Part shown: positions 1-5,896 of the stretch, one piece after another
How the letters are laid out: each line of letters starts with the position of its first letter
Position numbering within the stretch: position 1 is the stretch's first letter
NCBI GenBank assembly: GCA_023395735.1
Contig: JAEWYI010000049.1
Location: 1-9,985 of the forward strand
DNA: 9,985 nt
Origin: Cyanobacteria bacterium OH_SFB_17
GTDB lineage: Bacteria > Cyanobacteriota > Vampirovibrionia > Gastranaerophilales > Gastranaerophilaceae
Reading direction: 5' to 3'
The notes under the pieces: model-generated
Database searches by the model: none
Told to the model about the DNA's origin: nothing
Seen by the model: the letters and a program-made list of their open reading frames with translations, nothing else
Program-made: the position numbers and the translations under genes

Positions 1-260
1 TTGTCGCTTAATATCGCGGCAAGCGTTCTTTTTTCGCCCTCTGAAAAAGGTACATCAATCCACTTTATCTTTACATCAGGGTTTTTATTTTCAAATTCTT
101 TTATAACCCCGTTCATATAAGAAGAAAAATCACCCATTTGAAGTGTCCAGAACACGACTTCTGTTTGTTTTGGGTGGCGCGATTTTTTTGCTGAAGGCAA
201 AAAAATCGCGCTTATTAAAATTGAAATTAACACAATGATAATAATTTTTTTCTTATTCAT
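1..260 (-). CDS. ABC transporter extracellular solute-binding protein, family 1 (N-terminal part)
   Basis: Only the first 86 codons are inside the window; the gene runs off the left edge. I translated it from the reverse complement. Residues 2-5 are basic (NKKK), residues 6-22 form a hydrophobic segment, and PSA at 22-24 could be a signal peptidase I site. There is no lipobox cysteine. The mature part begins with VVFWTLQ (35-41), then YMNGVIKEFE and NPDVKIKWIDVPF, which is the usual start of sugar-type (UgpB/MalE-like, family 1) binding proteins: a first beta strand ending FW, a helix, then a NPdVkV strand. Such proteins capture a solute outside the inner membrane and deliver it to an ABC permease. 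The substrate cannot be read from this fragment. No Shine-Dalgarno precedes the ATG, and an in-frame TAA lies about 35 nt upstream, so this start is the only sensible one. The next Met (residue 42) would remove the signal peptide. Confidence 0.8.
   Translation of the reverse strand, partial: MNKKKIIIIVLISILISAIFLPSAKKSRHPKQTEVVFWTLQMGDFSSYMNGVIKEFENKNPDVKIKWIDVPFSEGEKRTLAAILSD
177..211. repeat. Perfect 15-bp inverted repeat, 5-nt loop, inside a coding sequence
   Basis: The left arm GCGCGATTTTTTTGC (177-191) and right arm GCAAAAAAATCGCGC (197-211) are exact reverse complements around TGAAG. It lies in codons 17-28 of the solute-binding protein gene, at the end of the signal peptide's hydrophobic core. 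The thymine run is inside the stem rather than after it, so this is not an ordinary intrinsic terminator. The RNA would fold into a strong hairpin about 50 nt from the 5' end of the predicted leaderless message. Confidence 0.85.
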
Positions 261-267
261 ACAAAAA

Positions 268-276
268 ATTATACCA
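268..276 (-). promoter_or_regulatory. Extended -10 promoter giving a leaderless or near-leaderless transcript of the solute-binding protein gene
   Basis: On the minus strand the sequence reads TGGTATAAT, a perfect extended -10 element (TGn plus TATAAT). Only seven bases (261-267) separate the hexamer from the ATG at 260-258, so transcription would start at about position 261 or on the A of the ATG. No good -35 hexamer is seen at 16-18 bp (AATGCT at 17 bp), which fits an extended -10 promoter. The perfect box and exact spacing are seen; leaderless initiation is inferred. Confidence 0.6.
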
Positions 277-389
277 AAAATAGATAAATAAGCATTAACT
301 TATTAAATTGTGACGTAAATACCCCTGTAAAAATAAAACTCCTAATTAATTCTACCCTGTTGTCTGATTTATTTTTTAATTTTAATGCC

Positions 390-395
390 TAGAAT
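390..395 (+). promoter_or_regulatory. Possible -10 element upstream of the radical SAM gene
   Basis: TAGAAT matches the -10 consensus at five of six positions and lies 48 nt before the ATG at 444. No convincing -35 hexamer sits at 16-18 bp, so the call is weak. The remaining part of this 183-nt divergent spacer is AT-rich, with an imperfect inverted repeat around GAATTC (about 404-420) that could be an operator but is equally expected by chance. Confidence 0.25.
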
Positions 396-443
396 AGTAT
401 TACGAAAGAGAATTCTTTTGAGCACAGATAGGGGAGTGTATAA

Positions 444-1298
444 ATGACAAGTATTTTCAGTTCACCGGTAGTGGAATTGGAGGAGTTAAACAATATTTTC
501 ATAGAGTTAACGGCTAAAAATTGCAATCAAAGATGTAAGCATTGTTATATTGATTTTCCTATTTCAAAAAACACAAAAGATTTTATATCAACAGATAAGG
601 TCAAAGAAGCGATGGAGGACGTCAAGGATCAGAATGTCCAATGTGTTTATTTGACCGGTGCTGAGCCCATGACTCATCCTGATTTTAATACAATTTTGCG
701 ATTATGTTTAAAATATTCAAGTGTTTGTATTTGCACAAACGCTACATTTATAAATGAAAAGAAAGCGAGATTCCTAAAAAAAGTTGAGGAGGAGAGCAAA
801 AACGAGATAATTTTCAAGCTAAGCATTGATCATTATAACGAAGTGAAAAACGACGATATTAGAGGAAGAGGCTCTTACAGGCAGACAATAAGCGCTCTTA
901 AAAGCCTTATTAAATACAATTTTAATCCGATATTAAGCATTACAAATTATTATAAAGAAGATAAAAAAGTCTTGATATCTGAGTTTAGAAAAATTTGTGA
1001 AAAAATAGGGTGGGAAACGACCGATTTCAATTTTCAGGTAAATGAATTTTATAACAAATACGCAAAATCCACAGAGGATTTTGTTGTTACAGGAGATAAT
1101 TTCGACTGCAAAACAGGCAGGATGCTAACCGAAATGGGCATTTATGTCTGTCCGTTTTTGGCAAATGACCATCGGGGTAGAATGGGGAGCAGCTTTAAAA
1201 ATTATTCTAAAAAAATGTATTTAGAGACGAATTACTGCCAACTTTGTGCGATTAACAAAAGCAAAATGTTCAGTATAAATTTTTCATCACTTAGATGA
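444..1298 (+). CDS. Radical SAM protein with C-terminal cysteine region (SPASM/twitch-like)
   Basis: This 284-residue protein carries the radical SAM signature CNQRCKHC at residues 27-34 (C27, C31, C34), which binds the [4Fe-4S] cluster that cleaves S-adenosylmethionine. The usual GGE motif appears as G72-A73-E74-P75, and CTNAT (97-101) matches the next core strand. Beyond the barrel are four more cysteines: one in FDCKTG, one in YVCPF 14 residues later, and a final CQLC. This arrangement resembles a shortened SPASM or twitch domain binding one auxiliary Fe-S cluster, though it lacks the full SPASM cysteine set. The substrate is unknown; family members modify peptides, sugars or cofactors. 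GGGGAG (431-436), 7 nt upstream, supports the start. Neighbours give no pathway: the upstream gene diverges, and the downstream pilus operon converges and overlaps it by 12 nt. Family call is confident; function is not. Confidence 0.85.
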   Translation: MTSIFSSPVVELEELNNIFIELTAKNCNQRCKHCYIDFPISKNTKDFISTDKVKEAMEDVKDQNVQCVYLTGAEPMTHPDFNTILRLCLKYSSVCICTNATFINEKKARFLKKVEEESKNEIIFKLSIDHYNEVKNDDIRGRGSYRQTISALKSLIKYNFNPILSITNYYKEDKKVLISEFRKICEKIGWETTDFNFQVNEFYNKYAKSTEDFVVTGDNFDCKTGRMLTEMGIYVCPFLANDHRGRMGSSFKNYSKKMYLETNYCQLCAINKSKMFSINFSSLR

Positions 1299-1299
1299 A
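1283..1299. repeat. 6-bp inverted repeat across a convergent gene overlap
   Basis: TTCATC (1283-1288) and GATGAA (1294-1299) pair around the loop ACTTA. The repeat spans the 12-nt overlap that holds the stop codons of the radical SAM gene (TGA, 1296-1298) and the pilO-like gene (TCA on the plus strand, 1287-1289). It could be the core of a small bidirectional terminator, but the stem is short and neither side has a clear U tract, so termination is unproven. Confidence 0.3.
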
Positions 1300-1847
1300 T
1301 AAAGTTTTAGCTGAAGATTTGAAAGCAATATTTTCTTATTTTTTTGATAAGGAATAAGCTCTAATTTTTCTATGTTTACGAGGTTTGGATACTTGTAAAT
1401 TTCTTTCAAGAAATTTTGTAAATCTTCATAATCAGCGATGACTTGCATTTTAAGCTGGCAGACATTGTATTGTGTCGGTGCCCCTTTTACAAAATCATCT
1501 TCAGGCGGGTTGTATACGTATTCTATTGAATAAAGTTTTACGCTGTTGTATTTTGCCATATCAACAATATCGTTGAAAATAACAGAGAACGAGGATTCTG
1601 TATCAAGCCCTGCTTCTCCTGGTTTGTAGATAGTTTTTACATCACCTGATATTGTATTTTTTTCTGCTTCGGCCGCTTTTAGAGTTTCTAATTTTCTTTC
1701 CAGGTCAGAAGCTTCTACTGTTTTTGCTTTTATGTCATTTATTGTTGCATATAAATCCACAACTTGAGGTTGCAGTCTCATTACCAAAAAGACAAAAACA
1801 ATAACCATAAATATTATATATAAAATAGCCTCTTTATACTGTTGCAT
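1287..1847 (-). CDS. pilO: Type IV pilus assembly protein PilO-like
   Basis: The 186-residue product has the PilO layout: a short cytoplasmic start, one membrane helix (about residues 7-23), a predicted coiled coil (about 30-66, with LERKLETLKAAEAEK), and a C-terminal periplasmic alpha/beta domain of ferredoxin-like type. In the family, PilO pairs with PilN in the inner membrane and links the cytoplasmic PilM to the outer-membrane secretin complex through PilP. Sequence alone is weakly conserved; the assignment rests on topology, size and position directly after a PilM-PilN gene. Its AAGGAG ribosome site (1853-1858) overlaps the stop codon of that gene, with 9 nt between the reading frames, so translation is probably coupled. 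No PilP or PilQ follows, because the next gene converges. A GspM-like role in a type II-like system is the main alternative. Confidence 0.75.
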   Translation of the reverse strand: MQQYKEAILYIIFMVIVFVFLVMRLQPQVVDLYATINDIKAKTVEASDLERKLETLKAAEAEKNTISGDVKTIYKPGEAGLDTESSFSVIFNDIVDMAKYNSVKLYSIEYVYNPPEDDFVKGAPTQYNVCQLKMQVIADYEDLQNFLKEIYKYPNLVNIEKLELIPYQKNKKILLSNLQLKLYSSK

Positions 1848-1852
1848 TTATT

Positions 1853-1858
1853 CTCCTT
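1853..1858 (-). promoter_or_regulatory. Shine-Dalgarno AAGGAG of pilO overlapping the upstream stop codon
   Basis: On the minus strand AAGGAG begins inside the TAA stop of the PilM-PilN gene (plus-strand 1857-1859) and lies 5 nt before the pilO ATG. It fixes the pilO start and indicates that ribosomes ending on the first gene can start the second. Confidence 0.8.
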
Positions 1859-3677
1859 AGAATTTCTCTATAGATTTGAGATTTGGCGGTAAACCTTCTC
1901 CACCTTGAGTTTGAGCCGGCGGGTTTGCAGTTGCACCTGGAGCCTGTTCGCCTCCTGTGCCTGAATTACTTTGACCTCCAAAGAGAGGTTTTCCTAGTTG
2001 AGGGCCGCTGCTTGCTGGTTGTTGAGGTTGAGCAGGTTGAGCTTGTTGTTGATCAGCAGGTGTTCCTGTAGCCGGTTTTGCTGACGGATGAAGTTCTTCT
2101 TCTGTCATATTTGTAATTTCAAATTCATAATATTTTGCGCCGCCTGAAGTTCCTGATATTACGTCGTCTATTGATTCTGATGCTATTTCTAATTTGTATA
2201 GTCTTATATCAGAATTGTTTACAAGTTCTTTTAAGCTTTTGTAGAACGCATAAACGTTTTCTACATTTGAAGCTTTGCCTTTTATGTCAACTTTGCCTGC
2301 TTCGTTTGTGCCGTAGTATGTGACCCAAAGTTTATTCGGGATGCTCATACCCATAGCGGCGTAGTATGTGATTTTAGTTTTATTCTGTGTGATAATTTTA
2401 TTTGTTTCTGCTTTTGCATCAAAAGTGTTGTCTGAGGTGTCGCTGTATTTTTTAATTTCAGCTTGTGTTGTTTCAATTTTTGTTTGCAGTTCAGTTTGTT
2501 GCTGTTTTTGCTGTGGCAGGTAATAGTTACCGATAAAAACTGTAGCAATAACAAGCGGAATTAATACGATTGCACCGATTAATAGTGCCATTCTTTTTAT
2601 GAAAGCAGGCGTAAGTTCTATTTCCAAGTTTCCGAGTCGAACCTTTGGTATGCCTGCTGAATCTATTCCTGCAGGTCCAGAGCTGTCTGAAGTTTCAACC
2701 AAATTAAGTTTTAGTGGATAGTCATAGAATGGACTTATAGCTGTTCCTATTGCTTCAGGAGTCATATCCAGCGCTATATTTGGAAGGATATTTAAGTTTG
2801 CAGGAAGAAGACTATCTTGAGTGTATTTGTTGCATTCAATGAAGCTTACTGTGCTGTCGCTGTTCATCTTCATTGATAAAACTTCTGCACTTACCAAATC
2901 TGTTTCGGAAATAATGCAAAGATAATTTGCAGGCAAGCTTGCCAAAGTTAATTGAGCAGATGTAGTAATCGCGTTGTAGATTTCATCTCCAACAAATGAT
3001 TTTAGTGCCAAAGGTTCTTCGTAATATTCCATTACTTTTTTTTCGGTTAAAGACAAAATAGAATAACTGTTTTGCCCGATAACCATCAAATTCCAAGTTA
3101 TTCCTTCTTTCATTTGCTCTTTTGTAGAATTTGTATAGGCAAGAGCTCTTAAAAGAGATGAATACGAGTTTTCGATTCCGACAACCGTGCAACCGACATC
3201 AGCGCAGGCAGCGGTAATTCCTTCAATTGAAAATTTTTGCAAAGCTGTATAGGCAATTACCCTGTTTTCGGTGTTTACGTTTGAAATGATTTCAGTCCAA
3301 GTTACTGTTGGTTCTTGGCGTTTGAAAATATATGATTGTTCAACTTCAGAGATAATAGCGTTTGTGATTGCTTCGTCAGGAAGAAGCAACGGCAAAGTTA
3401 TCATACCGAACAAAACGTTTGGTAAACTTATAATCACATTGCTTTTTGGGCTTATTCTAAGCTCGTCAAATAAATCTTGAAGCGCAGTTTGGAATTGACC
3501 AAAATCAGCAATCTCTCTTGTTGAATGATTGTACTCCAATGGTTTGTGGCCATATTTTTCAACAGTGTTTGTAGCTTTGTCAACTACAATCATTTCCAGC
3601 CCAACACTAGGAGAAACAGAGACTCCAACGGTTATTTTTGTACTTGCGCCCAGTTTTGATAATAAATCTTCTAACAT
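1857..3677 (-). CDS. Fused PilM-PilN type IV pilus inner-membrane platform protein, with degenerate actin-like domain
   Basis: This 606-residue protein joins two subunits that are normally separate. Residues about 14-345 follow the PilM actin-like fold: VIISLPNVLFGMITLPLLLP (81-100) and the following DEAITNAI-SEVEQ helix match the PilM 1C region, and PLKLNLVE ends the domain where PilM has its conserved inLLP. A single membrane helix (about 363-386) comes next, then a glutamine-rich coiled segment and a PilN domain with KLWVTYYG (W451), VDIKGKASN and VYAFYKSLKEL. A Pro/Gln/Gly-rich, probably disordered tail fills 530-606. The actin-like DxGxxxxK signature is replaced by VSVSPSVGLE (19-28), and the second phosphate loop is VIGQNS (199-204) without its Asp, so ATP binding may be lost, as in GspL. 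AGGA lies only 3 nt before the ATG, but no other start fits. It is the first gene of a two-gene operon with pilO. The fusion is seen in one uninterrupted frame; pilus versus type II-like machine is open. Confidence 0.8.
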   Translation of the reverse strand: MLEDLLSKLGASTKITVGVSVSPSVGLEMIVVDKATNTVEKYGHKPLEYNHSTREIADFGQFQTALQDLFDELRISPKSNVIISLPNVLFGMITLPLLLPDEAITNAIISEVEQSYIFKRQEPTVTWTEIISNVNTENRVIAYTALQKFSIEGITAACADVGCTVVGIENSYSSLLRALAYTNSTKEQMKEGITWNLMVIGQNSYSILSLTEKKVMEYYEEPLALKSFVGDEIYNAITTSAQLTLASLPANYLCIISETDLVSAEVLSMKMNSDSTVSFIECNKYTQDSLLPANLNILPNIALDMTPEAIGTAISPFYDYPLKLNLVETSDSSGPAGIDSAGIPKVRLGNLEIELTPAFIKRMALLIGAIVLIPLVIATVFIGNYYLPQQKQQQTELQTKIETTQAEIKKYSDTSDNTFDAKAETNKIITQNKTKITYYAAMGMSIPNKLWVTYYGTNEAGKVDIKGKASNVENVYAFYKSLKELVNNSDIRLYKLEIASESIDDVISGTSGGAKYYEFEITNMTEEELHPSAKPATGTPADQQQAQPAQPQQPASSGPQLGKPLFGGQSNSGTGGEQAPGATANPPAQTQGGEGLPPNLKSIEKF

Positions 3678-3711
3678 ATATCCTGATGTTGCTTTTACTA
3701 ACTTTATTTTT

Positions 3712-3717
3712 ATTATA
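3712..3717 (-). promoter_or_regulatory. Probable -10 element of the PilM-PilN/PilO operon
   Basis: The minus strand reads TATAAT, a perfect -10 hexamer, 34 nt before the ATG at 3677. At 17 bp upstream is CGTGAT, a poor -35, so activity may depend on an activator or on the AT-rich surroundings. Ribosome site AGGA follows at 3681-3684. Confidence 0.45.
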
Positions 3718-3741
3718 CAATAGAATTTGTATCTATCACGT

Positions 3742-3772
3742 TTGAAACATAACTTTACATCAAATGTAGGAT
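3742..3772 (+). promoter_or_regulatory. Possible nadA promoter
   Basis: TTGAAA (3742-3747) is a good -35 hexamer. The best -10 candidate is TAGGAT (3767-3772), four of six matches, but the 19-bp spacer is long. It lies in the 127-nt divergent region shared with the pilus operon promoter, the two -10 candidates being about 50 bp apart. I saw no recognisable NiaR, NrtR or NadQ operator. Confidence 0.25.
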
Positions 3773-3794
3773 ATGAGTAGGATTATTTTAGAAA

Positions 3795-3798
3795 AAGG
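3795..3798 (+). promoter_or_regulatory. Shine-Dalgarno deciding the nadA start
   Basis: AAGG, at the end of GAAAAAGG, lies 6 nt before the ATG at 3805. A TTG at 3799 could open the frame two codons earlier but would directly abut this site, so the ATG is preferred. Confidence 0.7.
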
Positions 3799-3804
3799 TT
3801 GATT

Positions 3805-4713
3805 ATGGAATCGCTAAAAGATGAAATTATAAGATTAAAAAAAGAAAAAAATGCTGTTATTTTGGCACATTGCTATCAGAACGTAGAAATAGACGAAGTT
3901 GCTGATTATGTTGGAGACTCGCTTTATTTGAGCCAAATGGCTGCTAAAACCGATGCTGATATAATAGTTTTTGCAGGGGTTTATTTTATGGCTGAAACTG
4001 CAAAAATTTTGTCTCCTGACAAAAAAGTTTTGTTACCGAGAACAGAGTCCGGATGCAATATGGCTGATATGATTAATCTTAAGCAGCTAAGAGAATTCAA
4101 ATCAAAAAATCCCGGCTTGCCTACTGTATGCTATGTAAATTCTACAGCCGAAGTTAAATCGGAATGTGATATTTGTTGTACAAGCTCAAACGCCGTAAAA
4201 ATTGTAGAAAGTCTCTGCGCAAAAGAAGTTTTATTTTGTCCTGACACATATTTGGGCAAATGGGTAGAAAGCAAGCTAGATGGGGTTAAAGTTACAACTT
4301 ATCCCGGTTTCTGTCCTACTCATTTAAGGATAAAACCAGAAGACATAACAAATTTAAAAGAGCAATATCCTGATGCCTTGGTGCTTGCGCATCCTGAATG
4401 TCACCAGCAAGTTGCAAGTATGGCAGATTATGTCGGAAGTACAACAGGCATAATCAAATTTGCAAAAGAAAGCGACAAAAAAACATTTATTATTGTTACC
4501 GAACAAGGTGTGGTTGAGAGATTAAACAGAGATTGCCCGGACAAAAAGTTTTTGCTTGTGTCTCCAAAGGCTGTTTGTCATAATATGAAGTGGCATCATC
4601 TTGAAGATATTTTAAACGCGCTTAAATATGAACAGTATGAAATTAATGTTGACGAAGAAATTGCAAAAAAAGCAATCAATTGTATTGACAGGATGCTTGA
4701 AGTAAGTAAGTAA
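3805..4713 (+). CDS. nadA: Quinolinate synthase NadA
   Basis: NadA condenses iminoaspartate with dihydroxyacetone phosphate to make quinolinate, the second step of de novo NAD synthesis, using an oxygen-sensitive [4Fe-4S] cluster in the cytoplasm. The 302-residue product has the usual length of the short bacterial/archaeal form. It begins with the typical AVILAHCYQ block, followed by DEVADYVGDSLYLSQMAA and FAGVYFMAETAKIL. The three cluster ligands are in place with family spacing: C84 in ESGCNMADM, C170 in YPGFCPTH and C258 in KAVCHNMKWH. LAHPEC, GSTTGII and TEQGVVERL are also as expected. It is transcribed alone; its substrate supplier NadB and the next enzyme NadC are encoded 1.2 kb downstream beyond an opposite-strand gene. 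The convergent HAD gene ends 4 nt after its stop. Confidence 0.97.
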   Translation: MESLKDEIIRLKKEKNAVILAHCYQNVEIDEVADYVGDSLYLSQMAAKTDADIIVFAGVYFMAETAKILSPDKKVLLPRTESGCNMADMINLKQLREFKSKNPGLPTVCYVNSTAEVKSECDICCTSSNAVKIVESLCAKEVLFCPDTYLGKWVESKLDGVKVTTYPGFCPTHLRIKPEDITNLKEQYPDALVLAHPECHQQVASMADYVGSTTGIIKFAKESDKKTFIIVTEQGVVERLNRDCPDKKFLLVSPKAVCHNMKWHHLEDILNALKYEQYEINVDEEIAKKAINCIDRMLEVSK

Positions 4714-4717
4714 TTGT

Positions 4718-5737
4718 TTAAAACTTCACTCCAATTTCGTTTTTCTGTTTAAGCAACTTATTGTTGAGTAGAATTTTTTGGATAGCGTAATATTCTCCGC
4801 CAGAGGTGACGGGTTTTGTTACAAAATCTGCATTTTCTTTCAATTTTGGTAAAGCGTTTTCCACAGCAACCGAAAGACCGCCTTCTTTTTTTACGGTATT
4901 TAGCATGCTTATGTCATTTTCGGCATCTCCAAACGCAGCTGCGTTTTTTAAATCAATTTTCATCCATTTCGCAACTTGTTTTATTGCGTTTCCTTTTGTT
5001 GCCGAAGGGCTTGTTATATCACAAAATCCGTGTGCTGAAATTACAATTTGGTATTTGGGGAATTTTTCTTTCATTTCTTTTTGAAGAATTTTGAGTGATT
5101 TTGTGTTGCTGTCGTATAAAATTACCTTCCCTGCAATAAAATTGTGTCCAAAATCTTCATAAGATTTAATTACATTTATGCATTTGCCGTTGTATGGCAT
5201 AGTGAAAAATTTTGTTCCGTATTGTGCACCATTAATTACTATATAAAAATTAGAAGTTAGGTTGTTTTTTTTAACTATTTTGTAAAATTCTTTTTCCATC
5301 TTAAATACATCTTTTGCAGGCACCCCGTCGTGATATAAAATGTTTCCGTTTAAGTCAATGATTTCGCTGCCTTGAAGGAGGATTAAATAAGGAGTTGTCA
5401 AGTTTAAATCTTTTATAACGTGGCTGATTTCGTTCCTTGCTCTTCCTGTAGCAAGGACAATTGGGATGTTTTCTTTTTGTAATAGTTTTATTTCATCTTT
5501 TGCAATTTGCGGGGTGGAGGTTTCTTTACCGTTTAAACTAAGCGGGATAAGTGTGTCGTCTATGTCAGAAAAAATTATTTTCACTTCGTTTTTGTGCTTG
5601 TTGACCATGTTGTCAATAAATTCAGGAGTTTTTTGTTGGATTAGAGAAGCCGTTTTAGGCTGAATCTCAGCGGAGTTTACGGGTAAAAAACCGCAAAAAA
5701 GTATTATTAAGCAGGTGAACAACAATTTTTCTTTCAT
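4718..5737 (-). CDS. Exported Cof-type HAD-superfamily phosphatase
   Basis: All four HAD motifs are intact: DIDDT (D58 nucleophile, D60 acid/base), T97-G98-R99, K248 in SATKGNA, and GDAENDISML with D271 and D275. The large cap between motifs II and III (about residues 115-235) makes it subfamily IIB (Cof type), whose members hydrolyse sugar phosphates, phosphorylated cofactors and similar small molecules. Unusually, it starts with a signal peptide: MKEK, a hydrophobic core at 5-18, and NSA (21-23) as a plausible cleavage site; C15 is not in a good lipobox. A linker of about 30 residues precedes the catalytic domain. Export is therefore predicted, while most Cof proteins are cytosolic. An AAGGA ribosome site lies about 8-10 nt before the ATG. 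Total length, 339, fits a normal 280-residue domain plus leader. The gene stands alone, tail-to-tail with nadA and divergent from nadB. The substrate is unknown; a nucleotide-related role is only suggested by position. Confidence 0.85.
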   Translation of the reverse strand: MKEKLLFTCLIILFCGFLPVNSAEIQPKTASLIQQKTPEFIDNMVNKHKNEVKIIFSDIDDTLIPLSLNGKETSTPQIAKDEIKLLQKENIPIVLATGRARNEISHVIKDLNLTTPYLILLQGSEIIDLNGNILYHDGVPAKDVFKMEKEFYKIVKKNNLTSNFYIVINGAQYGTKFFTMPYNGKCINVIKSYEDFGHNFIAGKVILYDSNTKSLKILQKEMKEKFPKYQIVISAHGFCDITSPSATKGNAIKQVAKWMKIDLKNAAAFGDAENDISMLNTVKKEGGLSVAVENALPKLKENADFVTKPVTSGGEYYAIQKILLNNKLLKQKNEIGVKF

Positions 5738-5823
5738 TATTTTTTTCCTTCTTTCTCAATTTCGATGATATCATAAATCTCATTTTTAATAAAAACTTAA
5801 TTTTACAAAGTGGAAAATTTTTT

Positions 5824-5853
5824 TTGTTTGATTTAAAATTAAGTGAAATAAAT
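5824..5853 (+). promoter_or_regulatory. Possible nadBC promoter
   Basis: TTGTTT (5824-5829) and ATAAAT (5848-5853) are separated by 18 bp in the 159-nt spacer between the HAD gene and nadB. Both hexamers are imperfect. Start of transcription near 5860 would place the CCCGA/TCGGG hairpin (5857-5878) at the 5' end of the message. Confidence 0.25.
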
Positions 5854-5856
5854 TTA

Positions 5857-5878
5857 CCCGAAAACCGAAATTCTCGGG
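5857..5878 (+). promoter_or_regulatory. Small hairpin beside the nadB ribosome binding site
   Basis: CCCGA (5857-5861) can pair with TCGGG (5874-5878); alternatively CCGA (5865-5868) can pair with TCGG (5874-5877) using the same right arm. The right arm runs straight into the purine-rich nadB ribosome site (AAGGA, 5883-5887, 9 nt before the ATG). It could be a minor translational control element. No known NAD riboswitch was recognised. Confidence 0.3.
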
Positions 5879-5896
5879 AGGGAAGGACTTTTTGAT

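Noticed and set aside
177..211. Intrinsic terminator on either strand
   Set aside because: The T run is inside the stem and the element lies within a convincing coding frame, with no U tract after the hairpin.
1883..2323. Plus-strand open frames across the PilM-PilN gene
   Set aside because: They mirror the low-complexity tail and PilN domain on the other strand; no ribosome sites, and leucine-rich nonsense composition.
3799..3804. TTG start two codons before the nadA ATG
   Set aside because: It directly abuts the AAGG ribosome site, while the ATG at 3805 has a normal 6-nt spacing and begins the usual N-terminus.
4696..4730. Hairpin at the nadA/HAD junction (TGAAGT with ACTTCA)
   Set aside because: Six pairs around a loop of about 22 nt with no adjacent U tract; no better than chance in AT-rich DNA.
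4806..5094. Two overlapping plus-strand 92-codon frames inside the HAD gene
   Set aside because: Antisense shadows of the HAD catalytic domain, whose motifs are all intact on the minus strand.
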